From: Conoideocrella luteorostrata
Lineage: Eukaryota > Ascomycota > Sordariomycetes > Hypocreales > Clavicipitaceae
NCBI GenBank assembly: GCA_032433595.1
Contig: JASWJB010000047.1
Location: 118,560-182,559, forward strand
DNA: 64,000 bases
Direction of reading: 5' to 3'
Both the position numbers and the translations under genes were made by a program. Shown piece by piece: positions 22,733 to 35,172 of this stretch (position 1 is the stretch's first letter; the number at the start of each line of letters is the position of its first letter). The notes below the pieces were generated by a model. The model did no database searches. It was not told the DNA's origin and saw nothing but the letters and a program-made list of their open reading frames with translations.

Positions 22733-24476
22733 TCATCTGGCAACATTCCATAATGGTACAAATTTGAGATGCAGTTCATCGCACTTTGGTCTAGATGAAT
22801 ATCCATCAGTTTGCTCCATCCCATCATCGTTGACTATTTCGGTCTTGAAATTTGCATATATCACCGCAACAACGTTTTTAATCCCTAAAATTGACATGAT
22901 TAGTTTGTTTTCGATATCTAAGTACGAGAGGGGGCACATACCGGTCAACGCGAAATTAGACCCAACGCACATTCGTCCTCCGCTGCCAAATGCCCAGAAC
23001 TGGCGATTCATCTTTTTTCTCCGTTCATCTGCATCATCTGCATCATCACCTTCGCCCCCCGACTCTTGCACCAGCCATCGTGAAGGGTCCCAACATCTGG
23101 CACCAGAAAATACTCTGTCGTCCAGGTGTAGCGTATGCGCCAGAGAGGCAATGCGGACACCACCTGGTATGGTGTATCCGTCAATTTGACAGAATGGGTA
23201 GGGAGTTGTTCGCGGCTGTGGACCAGGAATGGGAGCGTGCAGCCGGAGTGTTTCCTTCACTACTGCATTCAAAACGGGCAAACTGTCCAACTCTTTGGCG
23301 TCTGGCAGCTCGGAATATGCGTCATCTTCGATTTGAAGAGATGCCTTGATTGAGAGGAGCTCTTCTCGAAGCTGTGCTTGCAAGTCTGGCGACTGAGATA
23401 ACCGCCATGCTATATACGTCAGGACAATACCGGCAGTTTCGTGCCCAGCTAGCACTTGGTCCAGTATCTCACTAGCCACAGCTATATCCCTTTGTTTGAT
23501 CGACGCATTATGTAATAAAGAGCCCTCTCCTTTAACCCTTTCCTCTTTGTCAAATCCCTCGTGCAGGGCTTTAAAGACAACTGGCTGGTCCACGAGCCGG
23601 GACCACACTTCACGCTCATTTTTTAACATGCTGCGTGCACTATCGCACATGTTTTTGTTCCACTGTCGTATCTCTTCATTTGCGCTGTCAACGAACGGCG
23701 GATATAGCCGGTAGCCAAGTTTTCCGCACACCGACGTCAAGAGAGGGAGCTCTTGCGGCCAGAAATGGTGGTGATGACGGGACAAGTATAGCTGAAGCCA
23801 ATGACTCCGATATGTTTTATCCTGTAGAAAATCTGTACTGTTCTTGAGGCCAAAAATGTACGACGAAATCAAGTCCATCGAAGTGGCCATGAAAATGGAC
23901 TGAACTTCACTTCCTCTGCTGTCGCTTTTCATGGCTTCGCGTCGGAGAAGTGGCAGTAGCCTCTCAAGAAGGATGGCTTTACTCTGGGCCCTTGCTGCTG
24001 CGGAAGAGAAAATATACGACTTTGAGTATACATGTGTCATCATCCGCTTTCTGCGCGAGTGCTTCTCCGAGCCAAGTGTTGAGAACATAGATGGAACACT
24101 AAGATAAGTTAGATCATATGCTCCAAGTGGCGGCTTGCCATACTGCAGGTTACCCATAGTTATCGAATACTTTGTACCAGCTCGCCTTCTCGTACCCGCC
24201 TTGGTAGATGGCTCGCATGGCGTCCACTCCATCTACACTCAAAGTATTCGGCGCCACCCGGACAATAGGCCCATATCGGACATGCGAATCGAAGAGGCTT
24301 CTGTTTTCTCTGCCGTGCTTCCTCGCGCGCAGTATCCATATGTTCGAGAACGAGCATGACCAATGTGCCGTGGGGATTCTCGCGAGAGGGGAGAAGAGCA
24401 TCGGTTGCAGGATCAACATATGCAATGCGTATGCCACTATGGCTACGACCACGAGGGACAGTAATTCGACAGCCAT
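22733..24476 (-). CDS. Cytochrome P450 monooxygenase
   Basis: Three exons: 24476-24154, 24098-22942, 22884-22733; introns of 55 and 57 nt, phases consistent, 543 aa. The N-terminus (LLSLVVVAIVAYALHMLIL) is an ER membrane anchor followed by the proline hinge PLARIPTAHW. The oxygen-binding I-helix is VLAGHETAGIVL, the K-helix ExxR is KETLR, and the heme loop is FGSGGRMCVG with Cys485 as thiolate ligand. The first intron removes a frame change so that NYG joins VPSMFSTLGSEKHSRRKRMM, a normal P450 B-C helix segment. Substrate unknown. It is transcribed divergently from the FAD monooxygenase 660 bp away, which suggests joint regulation and possibly consecutive oxidations of one compound. Confidence 0.93.
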
Positions 24477-25139
24477 TCTGTTTCACCCAGACGATATTGC
24501 AACAACAAACTAATAATATAATATTGAAGATTTATTTCAAAACAAATCCTGCGATAGCAGCAAGGCCGATATGTACGCTATCGATAATTGTCCGTGATAG
24601 CGTATCGCCCACTAATCGCCGACGTCCGACCCCGCTAAGGCCAAGGTTTCAAGATAAGTTTGAATTGTAGCTAGACTGAAGGGCTAGCGTCTGGTATTCG
24701 GCACAGTGTCCAGAAGATTATTTTCATCGCAATCGTTAATAGAGGCTAAAAGGAGGGATGGTGGTTCACGAAACGGATAGCGCGTGTGCGCAGTCCCTTT
24801 TCTACAGACAAGGCGACAAATCAAGACACGCACGCCGAGCATTTGCTTAAGCCGTCGGCCGCCAACTTGTGTAGTTGCGCTTACTATGCCGTCGGTCCGA
24901 GGTGCAATGGGAGTGTTGGTCGTCAGACCTGACGAAATGATGGAGCACGACACGGTGACTTCGACCGCTCTCTGTAGCAGATGTCAAAACAAAAACTTAA
25001 CTCAAACGAGGCTTTCTGCTGTGTGCCGGTTGTAGGCTTCATCTCCCAGTAGGACGTTTCTTCCATCTTTGACATTTCCGATTCGCGTGGCAACGGACAG
25101 AAGGACGAACCTACCACGCAGGTTTTATCGCCATTGAAC
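24477..25139. promoter_or_regulatory. Shared divergent promoter of P450 and FAD monooxygenase
   Basis: 663 bp between two oppositely oriented oxidative genes. The part next to the P450 is AT-rich. No specific regulator-binding motif could be named with confidence. Confidence 0.45.
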
Positions 25140-26509
25140 ATGTGTAGTTCCATCCGAATTGCCATTGTGGGCGGAGGTCTGGCGGGCGCCTCTCTTCTTC
25201 ACGCCCTGCTGAAATACCCTCATTTAGACATACACATATTCGAGTCGGCGGCTGAGTTCAAGGAAGCTGGTGCCGCCGTTGGAGTCGCTCGCAACGGACT
25301 CGCGGCGTTGGATCTCATCGGCTCCTCAGCAACGGAATGTCTGGAGCGTGCTGGCGCGGTGCCTCAACGTGGCGTGCGATTTATGCTCGCGCAGGGGAAA
25401 GGGAAGAATAGCATGATTGACGAGGCGAGGGACGGAGATGGCCATCGTCTGACAAGTATTGTGCACCGCGCTGCGTTTCTGAGAGAATTACTCATCGATG
25501 TTCCTCCGGAGCGTCTGCATCCTGCTAAGAAGCTTGACCGTGTGGAGAGGTCCGATGATGGAGGACCCGTCACGCTCTATTTCATTGACGGGACAGCGCA
25601 TGAGTGTGACATCCTTATTGGTGCCGACGGCATCCACAGCATGGTTCGTAAGATCATTCTCGACGAAGAGGATCCCGCTGCGTATCCAAGAAATGCTGGC
25701 TGGTGGGCAGTTATGGCTCTAAAGCCGTATGCGACCGCCCGATCTAGTCTCGGTGAAGGGCTGGTTGATGCGGACAATGCTCGTGAGCACATGTGGGTTG
25801 GTGACGGCACATATCTTATGCATAACGTGTTGAACCAAGGGCAGTTGGTGCAGTTGGTTATCTGCGCGTATGATAAGGATGGCGAGGCGTCTGATCAGTG
25901 GCATCGGATGGTTGATGCCGAGGAAATTATGAAGTTGTATCAAGGTTGGCCGCCATATTTGAACAAGGCCGTGAATGAGGTACGGCCTGACCATCCCCAT
26001 GATTGCCGCCTGTAGAATCGCAGACCCACGTCACATGTACGATGTATTTTGCTAACTGGGACGAAAAATAGCTGCTTTGCGATCAAGCCCAGCAGCCTGC
26101 AATGTACCTCTGGGATCACCCGCCCGCTCGCACCTACACGTCTGGACCAATTTGTATCATGGGCGATGCCGCCCACGCTACCACTCCGTGGCAAGGCTCT
26201 GGCTGTGGCATGTCCATCGAAGACAGTCTTATCCTCTCTACGCTGCTAGGTCGCTCAAAGACCCCCGCAGAAGCGACTGTTGCTTTGCGTGTGTACGATC
26301 AAGTCCGTCGACCCAGGACTCAGCGAATTGTAGAGTCAAGCAAATGCACTGGAATCATAATGACAGGGAAAGGAGAGGAGACTGGATTAGCCCTTGAAAA
26401 GCTGAAGCAGAACATATTGCCAAGATGGGACTTCATCCTTGACTTCAACAATGCAAAGGCTCGAGATGAGGCGGCTGAACTGATGACTGTCGAGCTGGCA
26501 AAGATCTAA
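25140..26509 (+). CDS. FAD-dependent monooxygenase (salicylate hydroxylase-like)
   Basis: Two exons, 25140-25979 and 26072-26509, with a 92-nt phase-0 intron; 425 aa. The start is the first ATG (MCSSIRIAIVGGG). The Rossmann FAD-binding motif IAIVGGGLAGASLL occupies residues 7-20; the DG motif LIGADGIHSMVR and the GD motif CIMGDAAHATTPWQG bind FAD phosphate and ribose. This is the group A flavoprotein monooxygenase layout (NAD(P)H, one polypeptide, aromatic or prenylated substrates). There is no signal peptide and no C-terminal membrane helices, so it is probably soluble or peripheral. Divergent from the P450. The substrate is not readable from sequence. Confidence 0.93.
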
Positions 26510-29500
26510 ATGTGTGAGTTTGCTACGATGGACTTGACGGTTAGTGAGGGATTAGAGAGAATTCATATTCTGATTCAATACATGAAGTATCATTTGATGT
26601 GAGTTATTGTTGTTAGATAATATGCAATTCATACCCACAGCTTCTTGAGGAATATTCACCGGACCTACTCTTTTGTATGAATACGTAACAGAAGTGTTGT
26701 CTTGTAAGAATACCAAGGCTGTGAAAGCATGCTCCGCCCTTCATGACCAGTTTTTTTGTCACGAGAAATATGAGCCCATCCGAGGTTCAAAACTACATAT
26801 TAAAAGTGGCCTCGGTTGTAGTGATTTCTTATGTTGACAGATTTCTGGTGATTGCGACATTGCGTGTTCGTCGGCGATCAAGAGACGAAGTGAAGTCCGG
26901 TACACCCGATTGAGCCCCTTTAAAATGACAGCGGCTTTGTACCAACAAGTCAAATTTATGAGCCGGTCTCAGTACTTACTCTGGTCAAGGGCAGGAATAC
27001 ATCATGGGTCAAAAGTATAAGCCTACATTATACTTTGGCAACTGTTGTGTGGTATTCATTTTACTTGACAAATGAACTGACAAGACTTGCTATTGCAGAC
27101 CTAGAGCTATAAATCGTTTGAGATTTCCTCAAACCTAACTTTATTCAACCTACACCACCCTTAGGTCGAAAGTATGATCCATGTCAACCTGAGGTCTCTG
27201 CGAGCTGGACAGCTCTTGCCTTGCGGTATTGACCGGTCGTCTATACCAAAAAAAGGGGCCATGCCATCAACGTCCCTTTTAATTGTAGCTCGATAGTCCT
27301 CGGTCTTGAAGCATTTCAGAGACAATTAATCCCTGCTTGCAATCTCTCATAATATTTTACTTACCAGCACTAAAGAAAAACGGCGATTGGGACACCTTAC
27401 TGCCGGCAGTTACTTGCGCAATATTGACATAACTGCTGCTGGGTTCTAATGTGCTCGACGTTAAGCACGGGCGCGGGAATTGAGAATCCACATTCGCGAG
27501 AACCCTCAATTGAACCCGTTCTACCCCTCCAAATGGGGCAAGAGCGGGAGTAAGGGTTGATTATTTCAATGCGATGCTGGTAGTGATTAGTGTTTATATA
27601 GGATATGTCGCCGATTTCCGTAAGCTTCATTCGGCATGTTCCAGATTTGCAGGGACACAGAACCTTCGTGGCATAAAACCGACACATCTTGCGAGAGCTG
27701 TTTGCTTGTAGGGTTGTTTTTGTTTAAGAAATGAGTTTTGACAAGGATGTTTGATGTAATCGAAAATGTTCGGGGTAAAAGAGGATATTTGACGTCGAGT
27801 AAACGGCGTGGGGCACGATCTATTTATACATCTCAGGAGGTATGATGAACTGTGTCGTCCCGTTTGCGCAATGAATAAATCCTCGTACACACATGATCTT
27901 TCTGAAGTGCTCTAAAGAGAGTTACACTCAAAATGTGGGCAGTGTCTTGGTTTTTGCCAGAGTTGTCACTGTTGGGCTCGATATGCTTCGAACGCGCATT
28001 GTGTGAGTTGTTCAAAGCCTCGATAATACGTGCAAGTGCTCACAAAAACGACGTCTGACGTGTCAGTGTGAAAACTTGACCCATTCGATCCAAGTTTTGC
28101 GTCGCGTGTCTAATACCGTTTCCGTTGTTTGGTGCATGACGCGTGTTGCTACGTCATGCAACTAGAAACGCTCTGGCAACTTTTTTATTAATTTGTGCTA
28201 TAATCTGGCCAAGGCCATAAGAGAGCGTCACAGACTGTTTAGGCGACACATGTTGATTTCACTGTTCTGTAAGCGACATTGGTCACATCATGAAAGCCAA
28301 GGTTGGTTAGATGAATGAAAACACGGTTTAATGACATTGTCATGGTGATGCACACTAATCACTACCTAAGTATTCATCGATCTTTTTTTAGCGGAACATT
28401 CATAATAGAGCAATTCGGGATGATTCATTCTATTATTCCACTGACATGAAGTTAGTTGTGGGTGAGCTCAAGTAGTTGGAAACTTAATCACAGGACCACC
28501 TACCTCCAGGCCACACACCTTTTCTGGCTAGGTCTGCACGCTCTTGACCTCACTTTCAATGCGCTTCGGACGTTTCTAAAGCCGTTCTAAGGACAAAGTG
28601 TAACCGAAGGATTCTTCCCAAATCTACTTAACTCCAAGACAATCCTCGAGGAGGCCATCGAGCTCATCTTTTGCATGCTTTGGTTAGGCAACCCTGTCAG
28701 TCACGGCCAAGGCTGGTGCGAAGTCTCATATCTGCTTGTAAAGGCCGCGATATATTTCAATCTTTTTGGCAGTTTGAAGCCGCTGCTCTTCAGTATGTAT
28801 CCGACTTGTACGTACCTCATCATAATGCGGAACTTACTGCCCGGTCGATCAGCAATGTTGGTTCGCTTACTGGCTATGTTTGCGAGAGATTGAGAAGGAA
28901 TATATTACTGTAGGATAAGACCTGCAACCTCATTGCTAAATACCTTTGAGTTTTATTATTTGTAGGTTGTGCAGCAGTCTTACCTCGAAAAATGCGGACG
29001 CTATTGTCATACATGTGATGATGCTTCACGGCTTTCTTAGGTCTCGCCGACCTTTCCTGCTACATCACTTCGTGCCCGCACCTGGTGGCTCCGGGGATAA
29101 AAGCTTCTTTAAATTATTGATCCACTTGCCTTTGTTCTCAATACGTATGCTCCAATAGCCTACACATCCCCTCTTCCTCCACTTTATCTCAACAAACGAA
29201 GTCATTGAGCTGTAATGGTTGTCACGCTCATGCACGTCGATCGCAAAGTGTTGCAGATAACCTGCGCAAGGCAGATATCGAAAACACTACTATGACCTAG
29301 TCTCTCGATTCTAATTGCGGTGATAATCTCCTCTCATGAGCTCTCATGCTATGTTTAGATGACGGTCGAATCGCAACTGTAAAATTACAGGCGCGAATGC
29401 TAACCGATTGCCCTCAATCTCATTACGCGTCTCACAGTGGGTTCAAGAAATTACACACAGCAATTCTCCACCAATATTCAGCATGCTATGATATCTCCTA

Positions 29501-30838
29501 GGCGGACGGGCTCTAGACCTCTGATGATGCCCGTCGAACCGTCGAAGCAAATGCTCACGGCGGCAACAGGACTACTTTCTGTTTGGCCTGGGAATGAAGA
29601 CGTTGGCATTAATACTAAGCGAGGTCTGTTGCTCTGTTGGGTGGGCTTGCGGGTCACTCAGTGTGGGGAGCCATACATTTATCGCGATTATTATGTCTCT
29701 TTTAGGCAACGAAGATTACAAACTATCTGGGCACAATTTGCGATCCAATGTGCTCCATTATTGCAGTCACTAAAACACGGCATTCTAGCCGAATGTTAAT
29801 TCATTGATATGCGAGTTCTGCTGGATTACAGATCATGAGGCATGTTGTACATTCAATGCGCCCAGCTTTGAAGGCGATGGACCGTAGGCTGGCGCATGCA
29901 ATCCATGCCAGCCAGGTCTAAACGATAGACTTTATTATTAATGATGATAAAACTTCGTTTCGGGAGCCTGGAAAAAATTCATAGTTTGACGTAAATAGCC
30001 GGCTGTTGGTTTAGTCACGCCGATCCGGTACGTGCCGCCAAAACATGTCCTGATGATCCATCCAAGACTGAGTTTAAGCGCAAATTTAGTGCTTATTTGC
30101 GGTGGCTTTTCGGCTCTTTTCAAATCTGGTGTTTTGTTTTTTTGGAACTAACAAAAAAGCGCACGGGTAAAGGCTCAACGGGCACACGAGGTGTTCTTAG
30201 CTTCTCAACACTAGAGCCCGCGTTCGGGTCCTCGTGTAATTGATATTTCCACACAATCGTTCTGGACCTCGCTTACGGAATAATCATCCAAAAGAAGCGC
30301 CATGTTGCGGAACTAACTCTCCATAAATCTAGATGACCATATGGAACTGGTTGAAGCGGCTCTTATAATTGGTCCCGGAATGCAACCTTAGGGTCGTATC
30401 GTGACTGTTGGTGCACTTGGCGTTCTACACGAGCACGACAGCTCCTCAAATAACGGTTGAATTTACGCTCAGTTGCCAACCGCCGAATCCAAGAAACGCA
30501 TCAAAAGCTGATCGTTTTTCGAGGTCCCATATGAACCAATTCGGTTATATTGTGCAGGCTACTGCATGATGTCCCCGGCCTGCTGACATTTGAAGTTGAC
30601 CTGCCCTAACGGGGATGCGGCTATCGCCAGATGCAAGTACCTGCGGTGTCTTTGTCAATTGTTGAGAACAATGCCTGGTGCGTATGGGAGGAAAGATACT
30701 CTCAGTTGTTCATTCTTCGAGAAGTATAAATAAAAGCTACGGTTTCGCCACGAGAGCTTCATTTTGCAATCACCAAGCTCACCAAGCTCATTTCAATACA
30801 CTATCTCACCAGACTTCACTCTTCGAATCCTTTAAAAC
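26510..30838. other. 4.3-kb gene-poor region
   Basis: The longest stretch without a supported gene. Frames are short, lack splice-consistent continuations and match no family. I see no LTR copy of the types found at 44 and 49 kb, and no long tandem repeat. It may hold a non-coding transcript or decayed DNA; sequence alone does not decide. Confidence 0.4.
30725..30730 (+). promoter_or_regulatory. TATA box of the small secreted protein gene
   Basis: TATAAA inside AAGTATAAATAAAAG, 109-114 bp before the ATG at 30839. Confidence 0.4.
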
Positions 30839-31481
30839 ATGCGTTTCACTGCCTATACTGCCTGCACCCTTTTGGCCAGCGTCTTAGCTGTCGCCTCCCC
30901 AACCAAGCACGCTGACTCGGTCGCTAGAGCGATTGCAAGAGGCATTGATATTCACGGACCCATCCCCAGCGATGCAGTCAAAGTTGAAGAAGGCCACTGG
31001 ACCGCTCAGCCCGGCACCGAGGCTTGGGACTGGATTCGTGCCCAGATCGACATGAAGCCGGAGGAGCACACAGCCACTGAGAAGCGCGAATATGCCAACA
31101 TTGGCATCGGCATGTTCGCCCAGGATTCGTGTAAGATCCCATTTGGACGGTAATTCATCAGCTTTGAACCGATACTGAACAAAGTCATAGGCAGAGGTGA
31201 AGCTTCTTGGTTTGACAATGTACAATATGATGTCCAACACGTCGGCCACACCAACTACTACAGTGTGGGCATCAGCTACCGCGGTCTCCGTTCGAATGAA
31301 CAGCTAGACTTCAGCCGGCTCCAGGGCAACGACTGGTGCGGCCGATATCTGTACTCTGCTGGACAGAACACTCCAGGTACGTACCTTGCTGCTATCTCGA
31401 TTGTACGCAAATACTGATCGAATTCTAGTTGGATGCTTCAACTCTCAGACTATCAACTGTTTCAGTCTCCATCGCCATTAA
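30839..31481 (+). CDS. Small secreted cysteine-containing protein (effector-like)
   Basis: Three exons: 30839-31130, 31191-31376, 31429-31481, introns of 60 and 52 nt, 176 aa. Signal peptide MRFTAYTACTLLASVLAVAS, then a propeptide-like acidic region ending at a Lys-Arg site (TEKREYANIG, about residue 80), which resembles a Kex2 cleavage site. The predicted mature part of about 95 aa contains four cysteines (DSCRGE, DWCGRY, VGCFNS, INCFSL), enough for two disulfides. I do not recognise a family. Size, secretion signal, dibasic site and cysteines are features of fungal secreted effectors or antimicrobial peptides; the role is inference. The splice junctions restore the first and third cysteine codons, which supports the model. 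Confidence 0.75.
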
Positions 31482-32023
31482 GGTTCAATTATGCTAATGT
31501 GACACCGTCTTCTCTGATTATGGCTATTACCTTACAGTTGACCGAAATGTAAGAGCTGCCGGTGGACAGCATGTGCACTGTATATAGTCTTATAAATGAA
31601 CATATATAGCTTTACTTTTCGATGTAAAGCCTTTAGTTTCTTCTTTGAAAGTGTCAATCAAACGTTCCATTAATGCAATAAAACGCTGATTATAAGCCCA
31701 CGACTTGGCTTTCCATGCAAAACTTTGGCTGCGCTACATCGGAAGCCTGATGAGTCCTGGTTCGGTGTTCAATGTTTCTTGAGATACGAAATTGCGCATC
31801 GCGGATAGTTTGGGGAGATGGGGAGACGTCGGACTTTGCGTGTCATCACCGTCATCCTGTCTCCTATAATCTTACGCCAAGCGCGAGCTGCACCGATCGC
31901 CTATCGTTCGGGAACCGACAAAGGCGAGGTCGCTTGATCCTTTAAAGCACGAAAGGAATTATAGCATTCTTAGAAGCTTAGTGTTCGACAGAATTTTACG
32001 CTCAATTCATCCCAAATTTTACA
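31482..32023. other. Intergenic
   Basis: Presumed 3' region of the small secreted gene and promoter of the amidohydrolase. No feature recognised. Confidence 0.4.
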
Positions 32024-33648
32024 ATGTCTCAAGAAGGCAATATTTTGTTGAAAAGTGGCACCGTGCTTATACACGCCAAAGACGATCATGTCACACCTGT
32101 AGTGACAGACATACTCATATCGGGATCTAAAATCGCGAAGATCGAACCCAGCATCGTGGACCCCAGTGCCGAAGTAATTGATTGCTCCGATAAGATCATC
32201 TCGCCCGGCTTTGTAGACACTCATCATCATGTCTGGCAGACACAATTCAAAGGTGTCCATGCCAACCAAACCCTACCAGAGTTTCTTGCGCACGGAACAT
32301 CGGGCAATTTCGTGGGCAAGCACGCGACGGCGGACGATGTCTTCTGGGGCCAGTTGGCAGGCTGCATGGAGATGATCAATGCCGGAACAACGACCGTTGT
32401 AGACTATGCTCACATCAACCCCTCTCTTGAATACAGTAAGTTTGAGATGGCTGGCAATTGCAGGTCATGACGAATAAGCACTGATCCGTCATTCACAGAT
32501 TATAAAGCCATTGCAGCGACCGCAGCATCTGGCGTTCGGTCCATTTTCTGCCACGCAGCTATGACAACAATCTCTGATTGGGAGACATTCTCGACGAACT
32601 TTGACGTGCTTCGCGACCACGCGAATACTTTAGCACAGCTGGTTGAGACAGGACCGTTTGGGGACGGTCGTATTACTATTGGCTTTGCATTTGACGGATG
32701 GTCAAGGACGCCCAAAGAATATCTCGATATGCTGATGTATGAGCTGAACCGGCTGTCCATTCCATTGATCACATATCATTACTGGTGGAGAGACGGCGAG
32801 GGGGCACGACCAACGGCTATTGAGGAGATGTGCAAGAGCCAAATTCTCGACCATCGTTGGTTAATTGCGCATGCCAACAACATGCCGCCGACGGATGCTG
32901 AATTGATCAGGAAGACTGAAGCACACATCTCGAGCACTCCATCAACCGAACTTCACTTTTCGATGGGCTTCCCTGTGATAGCCTTTCGCAACGATCTTAA
33001 AGTTAAACATATTTCCTCTCTGGGGGTGGATTGTCATAGCGTCACCTCGGCGTTCATGCCTGGCGAGGCGAGAATAGGGCTGCAAAGTTCTCGAGCTGCT
33101 CGTGGCGAGGTAATATTCCTCAGTGATAGCACATACAATTTTTAGCTTACTGACCCAAAACACAGGTATGGTTGCAAAAAGGAAAAGTGGTACGAGAGGT
33201 CGGGTACAGCGTCGAAGAGGCGTTCAATTTGATGACAGTTCTCGGCGCGCGAGGGGCGAAAATGGAACCCCAGATCGGTAGCATCGCGGTAGGCAAGCTC
33301 GCAGACCTCGTCATGTTTGACAAAACCTCCCCGTCGATGGTATGTGCTAGTGAACAAGACCCCGTAGCGGCCATTCTACTGCACAGCAGTCCTGCCGATG
33401 TCGATACCGTCATAGTCGGTGGTGTCGTGAGAAAGCGGGCTGGAAGGCTAGAGTCTGTGGCGCTTGACAAGCACGGTGTAGATGCCGCCGGTCGTAGTCA
33501 ATTGAGCTGGCAAGATGTAGCAAAGGCGGTTGGTGCATCGAGGATGGCAATGCAAGAGCGGTTGTCGAAGATTGATATGCAGGAACAAATGAAGAGAGCG
33601 CACACGCTCCTGTACGGCAGCGGCGAGGATCTCGTTAGTGTCGAGTAA
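32024..33648 (+). CDS. Amidohydrolase-superfamily metal-dependent hydrolase (copy 1)
   Basis: Three exons: 32024-32435, 32499-33109, 33166-33648; introns of 63 and 56 nt; 501 aa. Layout is that of the TrzN/AtzA/chlorohydrolase and cytosine-deaminase branch: an N-terminal beta sandwich (KSGTVLIHA, DILISGSKIAKIE), first metal ligands DTHHHVW at residues 66-71, further ligands in TYHYWW and LIAHANN, and the conserved Asp in SLGVDCHS. A C-terminal strand VGKLADLVMFD closes the sandwich. The family removes amino or halide groups from heterocycles or hydrolyses cyclic amides; the substrate is unknown. No signal peptide, so cytosolic. A paralog of the same architecture is encoded on the minus strand at 45575-47171. 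Confidence 0.9.
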
Positions 33649-34208
33649 AATTGTCTTGGAATCATAGCTCTGCATGCATACAGAAATATTCCACTCTATA
33701 ATCAAGGATGAATGCTACAAGATTCGATATATGACCGAAAGAAGTTGTAATCCTGTCGCAGGGATGTGGTGACTCAGCGCGATATCTGTGAAGTGGCACT
33801 GCTTGATGCTGCGATTCTCAAAACATATCAGTTTCAAAGGATAGTACTTTCAGAATGCAATCGTAGGCGGGTGCTATGATAGCCTTCCCATGTTTTAATT
33901 GAACAGCGTGTAGTGCTCAACTGCCGTACGAGTTCTCGAAATAATTGTGCGTGTTCTGTTGCGGGCTAGTGAGAGCAACGTCTTGCGACGCACATCTCGC
34001 TCACAGGCAAAATTTTCCAAGCAGATCGCTTCCTCCAGCTAACATAAAACAAAGTTTGTTGAGCCCACTGATTTAGTGGTCATGTGGCAGGCTGCCTCAA
34101 CTTTCAGGCACGCAACTGCATTGCCTCTTAAGCTTGCGCCCGTCTCAGACCTCTTCACCTAGCCAACATCTCGTGCTGCATCGGCATAATCAATCATCAA
34201 CAACAAAG
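33649..34208. other. Intergenic
   Basis: 560 bp between amidohydrolase and BTB gene. Nothing recognised. Confidence 0.4.
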
Positions 34209-35172
34209 ATGGATATGGATGCAGCGTAAGAAAACCCAAACTCTGCAGTAGACCGCTCAACTTTGCTAATGGTGCGTTAGAGTCGCTTCGTCTAAGCCCT
34301 TTCGGTTTATCATTGGTCCTCGTGGCCGTGAGTTCACAATTCATTCAGCTGTCGTTGTCGGCCAGTCCCCATGCCTCGAGAGGCTGGTAAATGCCCCAAT
34401 GCGGGAGGGCATCGAGGGCAGTGTGAAATGGGAGTCCATCGAAGAGGAGACATTCATGTGCTTCTGGCACTATGCATACACGGGTGAATACCGCATCTGC
34501 GAAGAGCCAACTGTAACAGACGTTAATATCGAAGGAAAAATAAGCGAGCTAAACAGGACAAGATTGCTCGCTAGACTCGCTGAAAACTCAACCGAAACCC
34601 GGACTAAGTCGAATTTCGAATCTATATGGAATAAGACCGAGGATGATTCGCGGCCAATCGGCAAGATCAAGAAGAAAAAAGGGACGAAAGAACTACAACA
34701 AGATTCACCGTACAGTCCACCACCGAAACCACATTCGAGGCAGGAACTTTCGTGGGCTAAATTCATGTCACTTCGGAGGGTCGGTCACAACCTGCATGCA
34801 AATCATCCGGCCGATAACACCCAAAGCGGAGAGTCTGGGGTGGAACACCTGCTGTGCCACGCAAAGGTTTACGTCTTCGCCGAGTGTTACGGCATCACCC
34901 AACTAATGATCCTATCATATAACAAGCTTCATCAATCTTTGGCGAACCTAAGGGCGCACACGACAGCCTCGACGAGTTTCGTGGACTTGGTGCGGTTCTG
35001 TTACGAAGGGCTCGTTCCCGATGACTTAAAGGAGCTCATTGCTCACTTTGCTGCGTGCGAGGTGGAAAAGCTGTGGCAAGATGAGGAATTCCAGGGCCTA
35101 CTTGATATGCATGGTGGCTTAGGGAAGGCTGTAATTGGGCACATGCTGGATCGACCAGACGGTACGGAGTAG
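34209..35172 (+). CDS. BTB/POZ-domain protein
   Basis: Two exons: a 17-nt first exon 34209-34225 (MDMDA) and 34281-35172, separated by a 55-nt intron; 302 aa. The BTB fold occupies about residues 10-75: FRFIIGPRGREFTIHSAVVVGQSPCLERLV, then the fungal continuation GSVKWESIEEETFMCFWHYAYTGEY. A basic, low-complexity insert (IKKKKGTKE) follows at about 145-160, then a helical region LLCHAKVYVFAECYGITQLMILSYNKLHQSL, usual in fungal BTB proteins. BTB domains mediate dimerisation, and in some proteins Cullin-3 binding. No second domain (Kelch, zinc finger) is present. Function not determinable beyond protein-protein interaction. Confidence 0.85.

Noticed and set aside
29437..29799. 120-codon plus-strand frame
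   Set aside because: Begins at a non-ATG codon, has no family resemblance and lies within a gene-poor region.
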